A DNA stretch of 64,000 nt from Gordionus sp. m RMFG-2023 (taxonomy: Eukaryota > Nematomorpha > Gordioida > Chordodea > Parachordodidae), in assembly GCF_954871325.1 (NCBI RefSeq), contig NC_088777.1, positions 52,328,002 through 52,392,001 of the forward strand, in the 5' to 3' direction. The position numbers and the translations under genes were made by a program. Below are positions 55,103 to 64,000 of the stretch, piece by piece (position 1 is the first letter of the stretch; every line of letters begins with the position of its first letter). The notes below the pieces were generated by a model. It was not told the origin of the DNA and ran no database searches. It saw nothing but the letters and a program-made list of their open reading frames with translations.

Positions 55103-55256
55103 TTCGGGTTGGTCAGGTAAGTCCTGTGCTTTTCGGGAAAAATCAAGAAAAAATTTGGCTTAGATCAGGCCGGGCTGCAATTTATTTTTAAATAGTCGGT
55201 GCGGCGTGAATAATAAGTCCCAATGCAGATCACTACTCTACATATCTCCTCCCAAA
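55103..55256. other. Locally G+C-enriched patch, possible fragment of a dispersed repeat
   Basis: This stretch (containing TTCGGGTTGGTCAGG, CTTTTCGGGAAAAATC, AGGCCGGGCTGC and GTCGGTGCGGCGTG) stands out from the A+T-rich surroundings and keeps several CpG sites. It has no open frame of note and no recognised family. A remnant of a mobile element is the simplest guess. Confidence 0.35.
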
Positions 55257-56169
55257 GAATAAATCTACTTAGAGAACATTTATGATCATGCGATGATTTT
55301 AAAACATAGATTTTTGTTTTATAAATATATAAATTATTAAATCATATTTGGTTAAAAAAAACAACTAAATATTCCAAACGATAAAAATTTTGGAAAAAAT
55401 ATATCTTTGAAGAAAACATTAAAAAAAAAATTTTTTTTCATTTAAAAATGTTCTGGTCTCACAATAATAGTTATTTTAAAAACTTTTTTAGATTTTTTTA
55501 AATAAAATAGTTATAATATGTAGATGTTTTGATATAAGTTAATTTATAATATAATTCTGAGAGCAATGTTATCGTCATTTTTATTTATCTAGAATAACTA
55601 AAAATTGATATTAATATTAATATATTGCGAGAATGCAATTCATAATAATAAATTCATTATCATTTTTAGCCCTTTTCAATTATTTTTTTTTTTTAAATGA
55701 AAATTTAATAACGTGTTTTGGTATGATAAAACTATATATTGATTAAGAAAGGTGATATTTGTCATAATCTTAATCTAACCTTTTAAAAAATATTTGAGGA
55801 TCTTTTAAATATGCGTTGGTATGATTTTAGTTATAATATATTACATCTATAATTTATTTTTACTAAAACAATTTAATAATAAATATTCATATTGGCAAGC
55901 AAAATATTTTTTTATCTGATCTATCTTATAATATTTTATTATAAAAAATAAATAATTAACAAATTATCTAAAGATTGTTAAAAATCGTGTAATTTAATTC
56001 CAATATTAAATTATTACTTTAAAAAATTGTCTGACTCATCTTTTTCCCATGACCTAGTATTATGAAGAGCAAAGTAGCCATAAGATCCTTTTATTACTTT
56101 GAATTTATCTTCTGAAAATTAAAAAAAAGTTTTACATCAATAGAGAACCCTTTAAGATTATGAAGAGAT

Positions 56170-56760
56170 ACAGTGGTTGTAAGGGTGATGGGATGAATAT
56201 TTGCGTCTTTGATTTGTTGGTTTAATGATTTCTGTCTCTAGATTGGGATGTTGGAGAGTCGTGAAGGAAAATGAGAAGAGTTTTAGCCAATGATCAAGAG
56301 AGAAAAAGTTATTTAATAATGATTGAAGACAAATGGAGAGTTGGCTACTTCTACTCTGAAACCTATAGGAATTCTAGAGATCATGGGAGGTTCGTTAGAT
56401 TTTAGGAAGTTAATGATGTCGATAATGAGTGGTAGTTGGGAGGGAAATAAATGTATCTAATGTGGTTGATATGTAGGCGTTGGATGTTGTGGAAGTATGG
56501 TTGCAAATAGAAAATGTAAAGGGGATTTTGGAATGAAGGAGAAGGACGCTTTCCGAACTCAGAACAAACGATGCCTTTGGTTTTGTGCTTGGTGAAAAGG
56601 CGAGGTTTGTTGATTTTATGTTTTTGGAACATGCGGGACAGTGTTCCATTATATGGCTAAACGTGAGGCTATGAAATGTGTGAAAAGATTTATGAAAGAA
56701 AGAAGAAATGTCAAATTATTTTGTATAATGAATGGGGATGTGATAGAGAGTAAGAAGAAA
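56170..56760 (-). pseudogene. 5' fragment of a LINE related to the copy at 57335-59888, decayed
   Basis: Minus strand. Around 56320-56255 the translation contains LQSLLNN followed by DHWLKLFSFSFTTLQ, which aligns with IQSLNNN...DNWLKLFDFCFTHLK at the N-terminus of the larger LINE copy upstream. In the same frame further 5' (from 56649) is MEHCPACSKN, a possible start of a CxxC finger, separated from the aligned part by several stops (first one at 56412-56410). The piece therefore reaches further towards the 5' end of the family than the larger copy does. Base composition is richer in G+C than its flanks, as in the larger copy. Similarity fades beyond about 56170, so it is a truncated, old fragment. 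Confidence 0.65.
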
Positions 56761-57334
56761 TAATCTACAAATAATATTGAAATTGTAAAGACAAGATTTT
56801 TTTATATAAAAAGGAAAATGGGCTTAAATATTCTTGGGGTTAGTAGGTGTGTGATAAAAGTTGATTAATTGCTTTATGAAATGTAGTAATGGTTATGGAA
56901 AATAAAGATTAAAAGACTGATGGAATATATATTTAAATAAAGTAATTATAATTGGGTCAAATTTTAGGTATAGGAAAAAATATTTTATTATTGCAGAGAT
57001 TCAAGGATATATAAGAAACATTAAGCGATTGAGTTTATCTTTATTTTTAGATTGAATAGAATTGTTATGTATGGAAAAAGAAAATTTATGATGTGTAATA
57101 TATAAAAAAATGTATAATATAAATGAATATCTAATTTATTTAATATTAATGTGTTATAAGATCTTTATAATATTTAATACATTGAACGTTAAAAGTAAAC
57201 ATATATACGTAATTTAAAAAAATATATATATTAAAAATGTCATGTAAACTATTTATATAAAATCTATATAAAAAACTGTATAATAAAAAAAAAAAATAAT
57301 TAGAATAGTAAATTGTATGTTGGGTGGGAGGAGG
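56761..57334. other. A+T-rich spacer between two LINE pieces; no gene seen
   Basis: No meaningful open frame or RNA gene is visible. A run of 13 A at about 57284-57296 lies just past the end of the LINE frame. On the LINE coding strand it is a T run, so it is not a normal poly(A) tail. Confidence 0.6.
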
Positions 57335-59888
57335 TCAAGAAAGAGAGCCATGAATGGCAATGCAGTTAGATCTGCATATATCAATAGATATGCGCTGTCT
57401 GAGATAGAAGCATTCCTGAGGGTCACCAGTGATGGCGCGGATTTTTTTACCGAGGGTTTTGAAGAAGGTCAGGGCATGATTACCAAAAGACCCGGTTGTG
57501 TCGGATACGATTGGTATGAGATTGCAATTTGTTAGGGAAGTGTATTTAATAATTTTCGAGTTTTCAGCTCCCATGAATGAGTTCTTATTAAAGGAGGGAG
57601 CAAATCGGTCGATGCATATATAGTCCCATGCTAATAGAATTCCATTACTCCATGGTATTAATGTCAGCCCATCTGGGCGTATATTATTCTCGGTTGAAAG
57701 GCCACAGAGTTCGAGAGTTGCTGGAATTTGAGCTGAGCGTAGAGCACGGAGAATGGTGCCGTTAACTGCACTGTGTCGAGAATGTCTACCTTTAGAGAAT
57801 CGACAATGAAGAGGATGGTGTCCAAAACAATCAACGGGTTGGAAACATAATGTACATGTGGAGTTGGCCAGTATATTACAATCAAGACGGAGACCTATTG
57901 CTATGCGTAATTCTTCGTTTGTTAAGAGAAGTCCTAAGTTTGAGCTGGGAAAAGCTTCTAACCATTCATAGCCCGATAAGGAAGGCAAAAGTTGTGGAAC
58001 TTGCAGTTGTGGGAGAGAGAGATGATCCACTGTTAAGGATTCATCAACTGTAATGGGAGATAATAAATGTGAAAGGATTGATGGGGATCCCTTAGAAGCA
58101 GCACTCGATATTAAATATTCAACGGAGTGGCGTATTAAGGGAAGATCCCAGTCATGTTGCTTTCGTGATGTGGGGATTGGAGCGGAGAAGGAATTCTCTT
58201 TCCAGATTGCTAGGGCGTGGAGAAAGTGGGGGTCTGTGCGATTATTGTTAAGTGATAGCATAATTAAGCGGGAGCTTGATTCTGAGGCTAAAAAAGCAGC
58301 AAGGCTGAGTGACACGGATGATCTTAAGCCAAGACCCCCAAATTTCGAGGGTAAGGAGGCCTGCATCCAAGAATTAGGGCTGAATTTTATATCAAAGATG
58401 CCTTCTAAAGAGTCTTTGATTGTTAATTCAATTTGGGTGAGAATTTCTGGGTATAAGAAAAGTGGGGCAGAGCGGAAGGCGTGTTGGATTTTTGGGATAA
58501 AGAAAAAGTTTTTGAGAAGGAAGAAAGCTTGATGGGAGGGAAGGACTTAAAGGATTTTATGTAAAAGGTGGAAATTACGGAGAAATTTTGTTATAAAATA
58601 TTCGATTGCTTTATTGCCGCCTATTGGAGATCCAAGATATGTGAACCCGGATAAATTAATGGGTGTGAAGTTATGAGGAACGATAAAGGTTTCATCTGGT
58701 GAATAAAATTCACATTTGTTGTTATTGAGAGACAACCCTGTAATATTGGTTAGATTATTTATTATAGGCGCTATTTTTAGGAGTTCATCATATGAACCAG
58801 CAAGGGTTCCATCATCCAAATATCAAACATTGAGGGTCAAATTTGTCTCACGATTTATCGATTCAATGATCGGCTGGATACCTAAGCAAAAAAGGGCGGG
58901 TCCAAGGGGATCACCCTGTTGAATGCCTTGCCTTGATTCAATTATTGTATTGTTGAATTTAAGGTAGGATGAATTGTTATAAGAGGCAAAAAGATATGGA
59001 GAATATTCTGGAAAAGCGTCACAGAAAATAGGGAGAAAGTGTTCTCGTTTTAAAGAGTTAAAGGCGTTTTTAAAATCCACTTTTAGTATGCAGTTTTTAG
59101 TGGAGTGAAGTTGGATACGTGTGGCGTGGGAGGGTGCCTCACAACCGGAAGGTATGTTGAAGCCAAGCTGATGGGGAATTAATCGCTCGGTAAGCTTTAA
59201 TGCGGGTATAAATAATTTTAGATATAATTCGGCGGAAAATAGAGCCAACAGCAATTGGGCGTATGCCGCCATTTTTTTTGTTTAAGGCTATTAAGCGTGC
59301 ACCGTGAATAAGAGGTTGTACTGTAGAAGGTATGTTGCCGTTTAAAATATGATTAAGTAGAGTTGTTATGTTGTTTATAAGTTCAATGCTGGTGGTTGTT
59401 GATTTGGTAAGGTCCTGAAGGTATATAGCTCTAAAACCGTCAAGTCCTCCTGAGGAGTCTTTTCTGAAAGAGACTATTGCCTTAGTAACTTCTATGACAG
59501 TTAAAGGAGGAGTAGGAATGGATAGAGGCGGTGGTGGTAATTTATTAAAATCTTGTGGATGTATAGATTGTAATAAGAGTATTGTGTCCAAATTATCAGG
59601 GGATATGATGTCTTCGGACACTGCTAAATTTAAAGCTGCTTTAATATTATATGCGTTAATTTTACGGCTGATAAGTTTAGCCTTTAAATTTGGGGTGTTA
59701 TGATTATAGTTAGGTCTTGAAGAGCAAAAGGCATTGCTGTTAGGGATTGGGTTGTTTAATTGATACTTAATTTGTTTTGTTAAGTTCATTTTTGTTGATG
59801 GAGCCTTCAAGTGGGTAAAACAAAAGTCAAAGAGTTTTAGCCAGTTGTCAGTATTGGTGATATTATTATTGAGTGATTGAATATTCAT
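57335..59888 (-). pseudogene. Nearly full-length LINE polyprotein: reverse transcriptase with CCHC finger and restriction-like endonuclease
   Basis: About 851 codons on the minus strand. In order: N-terminal WLKLFDFCFTHLK; RT finger/palm with GGIRPIAVGSIFRRI; motif A KVDFKNAFNS; motif B QQGDPLGPALF (near 58900); motif C YLDDG (58822-58808); GSPIGG; a thumb region; GGLGLRS; a CCHC finger CTLC...HPLHC (57856 onward, about residues 678-695); then RPDGLTLIPW...LLAWDY (about residues 737-755), the R/K-PD...D signature of the PDDEXK-like endonuclease of R2/NeSL-type LINEs; and the family-typical tail ending at TGA 57337-57335. Such elements reverse-transcribe their RNA at a nick they cut in the target. 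Breaks: one frameshift at about 59185-59215, a TGA at 58825-58823 (a likely W just before YLDD) and a TAA at 58549-58547. No APE-type endonuclease and no 3' poly(A) are visible. With so few breaks it looks moderately young. The family name is inferred from motifs. Confidence 0.9.
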
Positions 59889-61074
59889 AAAACAAATAAA
59901 AATAAAACATAATATATATATATTAGTAGGTAACTTCTGATATATAAAAAAAAGATGGCAATGCTTGATTAAGGTTATTTAAATTGGTCATTGATATTGT
60001 AAATGATTGGTCAAATAGGTTTTATTGTTTGGTATTACGTTGTCTACGTCTATACCGAATATTACTCCCAGAGATAAATTACAATATTACAATATTAATA
60101 ATATCAACAAAGGAAGCAAATTATAATTTAAAAAAAAGGAAAAGATGTATTAAATATACATTTCAATTTGCTTCCCTATATGGTAGCTATTACTCAAGAA
60201 ATTTATTCGAAACAATAACAAGTTAAAAAAATATATTTTTTAAAAATTATAAATCACACAATCATGCTGAAAATCAATATTCTAAAAATAACTCAAAAAT
60301 AGCAATACATAATGACTTTATAATGATCAAATTTTATAAATCTAAAAATATAATGTTAACACGATACACTAAAAATAGATAATATCATTGCATAATGATC
60401 ATTCACGATAATTAACGGAATAGTCTGTGGTTACTCTCTACAATTTTTATTTTGTGAGATTATCTATTTGGTCTGTTGTTTTTTAGTTAAAAAATAAGAT
60501 CATTATAAATTTGCAAATATTTGGCAATGTTGTTACTGGCAAAAAGATATGAGGGAATATTGAAAGATGCAAAATTGTTGATAACTAGGTAGTTTAATTT
60601 GAACATTTGATTATTAAATTGTTTAGTCTTGATAAAAACTATATCATAGATGTGGGAATATCAATAAGTGAAGTTTGTGTAATATATTTTCTAGATTGTG
60701 TGGATTAAAATGATTATTTCTGGTGGTAGACCTTTTTGAATTGATTACTATATTTGAATTTGTAGGTAGGTTTGATTCCATAAATGCTAAATGGCTTTGT
60801 TGTGATAATATTAATACTGGTATATTGGTATTGTTGTTTGAGTGTATGATTTATAGATAGATTTAGTAATATCAATGATGGATTATACTGGTTTCGAAAG
60901 TATATTTGAATTTTGTTGCCCACAAATGTGAATTGCACCACCAAGCATTAATTTTTATCTCCAGTTATATCCTTTAGGCCACTTTATTTATAGGATATTA
61001 TCATTGTATTTACTTTTTTCGAATAAACAATATTTTCGTTTTTAATTTTTTACTTTCTCATATTGTTATATTAA
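59889..61074. other. A+T-rich spacer upstream of the LINE; no gene recognised
   Basis: The sequence directly 5' of the LINE frame contains an (AT)n tract at about 59915 and shows nothing like the MEHCPACSKN segment of the other fragment, so the LINE copy probably lacks its original 5' end. Short open frames at 59984-60226 (+) and 60714-60944 (-) have low-complexity, unrecognised translations and are not called as genes. An 11-bp inverted repeat lies at 60112-60175. Confidence 0.6.
60112..60175. repeat. Inverted repeat, 11-bp perfect arms
   Basis: GGAAGCAAATT at 60112-60122 is the exact reverse complement of AATTTGCTTCC at 60165-60175. Between them an inner pair (ATGTA and TACAT) could extend the hairpin. 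Asymmetric internal loops make a precursor-microRNA shape unlikely. It may be the two ends of a tiny decayed element. Confidence 0.5.
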
Positions 61075-61620
61075 CATGGTTGCCAGGTCAAAATTTTCGA
61101 AATACGGGAGAAATTTTATATTTTTATTAGTAAAATAAGAAAATTGCTGTAGAAATATAAAAATTGTAAAAAAAAAATTTTGCGGGACTTCGGCAGGGAT
61201 TGTGAATTGGCGTTGTTATTCCCTTATTAATTCTTATAATTACTTTATATAAATATTAACAAAGTTCGTAACGTTTATTAATTTCAAAATAGGTAATATT
61301 TTTAAAATTAAACACACATGAATATGATAAGATATGAAAAAAGGATGTAGATGTATTTATTATTGAATAAAAATAAAACATATGATTAAGGTAAAGATAG
61401 TAATAAATTTAAAAACTAGACAAGGTTTTTGAATAAATATTTAAATTATTTTAAAAATATAAAAATAATCGATTATTGTTTCTCAAAATTATTATTTATA
61501 TATTTAGTTAAAATGCTAAAAAAAATTGTGCGGGAGAAATTTAAAAATTGCGGAAGATTTCTAATTGAGGTTATTACGGAAGTGAGATGTTTGAGGATGA
61601 GAGGAGATCTGGCAACTCTG
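61075..61620. mobile_element. Candidate 546-bp non-autonomous DNA transposon (MITE)
   Basis: The left end reads CATGGTTGCCAGGTC and the right end, on the minus strand, CAGAGTTGCCAGATC, an imperfect terminal inverted repeat of about 15 bp. CA-GGTTGCCA-type ends are typical of hAT-like elements. The flanking 8-mers TATATTAA and TATTGTAT agree at only about five positions, so an 8-bp target duplication is possible but weak. Inside, CGGGAGAAATTT occurs near both ends (61103 and 61531), and the ends are more G+C-rich than the flanks. There is no transposase frame, so it would need one supplied elsewhere. The short frame at 61429-61647 is probably fortuitous. Confidence 0.45.
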
Positions 61621-63739
61621 TATTGTATTTATAAAATTGAGAAATAACATTTCTAAAGACCATACATCGAATGAAGTAAATGGAATTAAGCTTTTTTTTT
61701 GACAAAATATATTTATAGGAAATTTATAAAAAATATTAAGTTTCTTATAGTAGATATTGAAGAGAAATTTTATATATTCGTGAAACATACATACTGTTTA
61801 ACTAATAAATCTATTTCTTCTATTTTTTTTACATTTTTTTATCCTCTAATATAACTATAATAACAATTTTATTTATCTAACCTATAATGCTTTAATATAT
61901 TTTTACACATTTTTTGAAAATTCCATATTAGGCTATAATTTAAATTCATTAGCATCACAAGCCTGATTTTACCTTTAAACTTTGGCTTAAGTCGCAGAAA
62001 ATAATTAAATTGTGAGAAGATGATTTTTGGGTTAACCTGGAAGTTTGTAATGAATGAAATTAATAGAATAGAAATCATTATATGTATTATTAAATACCTT
62101 TTAATAAATCATCTCTTCATTTATATCATCCATATGATTTAAATTGTTTATGTTTACAATAAAAATAAATAGAATAAGAATATATATATTTTTTTAATAA
62201 AATGATTTGAAAAGAATATATTTATTATAATTATTTATAGTCGTCGATTGGGAAGGTAACGTTTATTGTTATTATTATAACCTTAAATCATGTCATAAGT
62301 TAATATATTTTGGGTAAAATCTGAAGAATTAGATATTTGTAATGAAAATGATTAATATTTTTACGACAAAAAATTCAAAATCTATATATAATTAATTATA
62401 ATATGGCATTTATTTTACTGGTAAATTAGTTTAAATAATGTATTTATTTGATTAGTAATATAATTAAATTAATGGAGGAAAGATATATTTATTGACAAAT
62501 CAAATATCGAAAGCAAAAAATATTTTCTAAAAATTTCTACTGAATTTTAATAAACTGAAAAAAATTTTTTTAAAATACTAGTAAGCGTTATTAATCAATT
62601 ATATTCTATTAAAATAAGAAACAAATTATAAAAAATTCTCCTATTATAAATAGTATGCATATATATAAATGAATTTTGCAGAATAAGATTTTCTCACTTT
62701 ATCCAAGTTATTATTATAAAATATTTTATTGAAATATTAAAGCTATCGTGGTCCCAAGTTTGAATAATTTTGCACCTATAATAATTTATACGATTTAATT
62801 ATGTCCTGGCTAAAAGAAATAATACGCTTAAATAATAATTTATTTTTTTATCTTTTTAATTTAAAGAATATTATAATAAGATGTTATTACAATATGTATT
62901 TTTTCATTAATTTATTTCATTTGCTTGAAAAAAGAATTATAATTTTCAAAAACAATAAATTCGTTTCATTATAAGTAGAGTTAGTCAATTAGAAACATAA
63001 TAAATATTTCATAATCCTTTTTAATATTATTTAGGTAGAGAAGAAATAAGTAAAAATAAAATTATCATTAAAATATTTCATGAATTTTTATGAAAGAATT
63101 AAATTTTATTCAATGATTATTATAAAACTATGGGAAAAGATCTTCATAAATTGTAGTCCTAAAGTTTTAATTTTAACTTGTCAGGTTAGTTTAGCTCATT
63201 GACATCTTTATGTTAAATTTGAAGGAGCCTATTATTAAAAAAATTTTAATTAGCAAAAAATGTTAATTCTATTTTAAATATTGCAAAGAAAATAATTTTA
63301 ATTAGCAAAAAATGTTAATTCTATTTTAAATATTGCAAAGAAAATAATTTTAATTATAGGCGATGTTGCATTTTTTATAAACCTTTATTCTGCACAATTG
63401 CTTTCTATGCCTTTAAATTTCGTATGTTTTTTAAGAATGTTGGTTGATAAATATATAATTAATTTTCTATGCTGTAAATGGTGGTATTTTAAATTCCTTA
63501 ATATTTTCAGTTATATGTTTATGTAATTTTTTTTTCCAAATTAACATATTTTATTAAATTTCTTTTTTACATAAAACCTAGTTTAAAAAATATAATTTAT
63601 AATTATATAATTAAAAATAAAATTCTATAATTAAATCCCCAAAAAGGAATCATAATTGTGTCTAAAAATTTCCATTTGAATTTTTAATCGAATTAAAATA
63701 AATCTCGGTTCATTTGTGAAAAGTCGTATTTTATTACCC
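61621..63739. other. A+T-rich intergenic stretch; no gene recognised
   Basis: No long frame, RNA gene or known element is visible. The only clear structure is the 52-bp tandem duplication at 63243-63356. Small open frames at 61561-61788 and 61869-62078 (both minus) look like chance. Confidence 0.6.
63243..63356 (+). repeat. Perfect 52-bp tandem duplication, two copies
   Basis: The block starting ATTAGCAAAAAATGTTAATT at 63249 is repeated at 63301 without a change, and the match extends a few bases to either side. No differences between the copies points to a recent slippage or repair event. Confidence 0.92.
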
Positions 63740-64000
63740 AGATTTTTTTAAAATATAAATGTTGAAATGGAAAAAAAAATACCCGTTTGTAGAGATACTA
63801 CTGAAGTATGAATTTTTAAAAATTTGTTTGTCTTTTTAATTTCTGCCTGCGTTATTAAATTGAAATTTATGTTTGAAGGGAATGATGAGACATATGTGCA
63901 ATCCCATATAAGTGATTTACCGAGGGCCTAATGTATGATTGCCATACCATCAGGTTTTAAGCCATTTTACTTGAGATAAGATGATGGTTCAAGATTGTTC
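63740..64000 (-). pseudogene. C-terminal endonuclease part of a third LINE copy, running off the right edge
   Basis: On the minus strand the frame read from 63999 shows NNLEPSSYL, then NGLKPDGMAII, then ALGKSLIWDCTYVSSF and AEIKKTNKFLKIHTS. These match in order the family pattern seen in the larger copy, where RPDGLTLIPW, GILLAWDYICIDRFAP and AENSKIIKYTSL occur. The KPD...WD signature of the restriction-like endonuclease is therefore present. Two stops interrupt it (at about 63969-63967 and 63930-63928). The sequence differs greatly from the larger copy, so this is an older or different subfamily. The reverse transcriptase part, if present, lies beyond the window. Confidence 0.75.

Larger units (their letters stand above)
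52347..56169. other. A+T-rich intergenic stretch right of the array; no gene recognised
   Basis: The array similarity stops at about 52346. The following 3.8 kb has no long open frame, no RNA gene I can recognise and no similarity to the satellite unit. It holds a strong inverted repeat at 53628-53662, a diverged short direct repeat at 54291-54415, a small GGGGGATCCCCC palindrome near 54187, and a patch of higher G+C at about 55103-55256. Confidence 0.7.

Noticed and set aside
57280-57300. A-run as poly(A) tail of the LINE
   Set aside because: The LINE is on the minus strand, so this run is poly(T) at its 3' side; it is not a 3' tail.
58053-58532. Plus-strand frame of 159 codons
   Set aside because: It is the antisense shadow of the LINE frame that carries the GGLG and downstream family motifs.
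60112-60175. MicroRNA precursor
   Set aside because: Only the outer 11 bp pair well; the interior has large uneven loops and an A-run.
60714-60944. 76-codon minus-strand frame
   Set aside because: No recognised domain, low-complexity composition, and a length expected by chance in A+T-rich DNA.

Overview
The window is very A+T-rich eukaryotic DNA with no intact host protein gene, no rRNA or tRNA gene and no bacterial-type operon. Everything recognisable is repetitive: a long satellite-like array, one Tc1/mariner-superfamily DNA transposon, and pieces of a non-LTR retrotransposon (LINE) family with a C-terminal restriction-like endonuclease. That combination suggests a nuclear, probably heterochromatic region of an AT-rich genome, most likely an invertebrate animal. 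The species cannot be named from this sequence.

Bases 1 to about 52346 are a head-to-tail tandem array of a complex unit of about 3.7 kb. Thirteen units can be followed, all in the same orientation, and the array continues past the left edge of the window. Two units (7361-12649 and 31073-36318) are about 1.6 kb longer because part of the unit is present twice. Their duplication breakpoints differ, as expected from unequal exchange. Near-identical tracts link adjacent units (2/3 and 11/12) and units exactly six apart (1/7 and 3-4/9-10, about 23.7 kb), so a six-unit higher-order period overprinted by short conversion patches is plausible. Each unit holds a TATA-like block next to CTGTATACAG, a GTTGTATACAAC palindrome, a stem-loop (AAGGTTCA, 4-nt spacer, TGAACCTT), and short protein-like frames broken by indels in most copies.

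The last unit is interrupted at 50034-51987 by a Tc1/mariner-superfamily transposon with inverted repeats of about 120 bp. Its transposase gene has one frameshift and one stop, and its second and third catalytic acidic residues are only 30 residues apart. The array stops mid-unit at about 52346.

From 52347 to 64000 the DNA is non-satellite. A decayed 5' piece of a LINE lies at about 56170-56760 (minus strand). A nearly full-length copy lies at 57335-59888 (minus strand) with one frameshift and two stops; it keeps the RT motifs, a CCHC finger and the RPD...D nuclease signature. The C-terminal nuclease end of a third copy runs off the right edge (about 63740-64000, minus strand). A candidate 546-bp non-autonomous DNA transposon lies at 61075-61620. 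The rest is AT-rich sequence with a few small inverted or direct repeats and no gene that I recognise. The main interest is the structure and turnover of the array, the unusual transposase spacing, and the clustering of related LINE copies beside the array edge.
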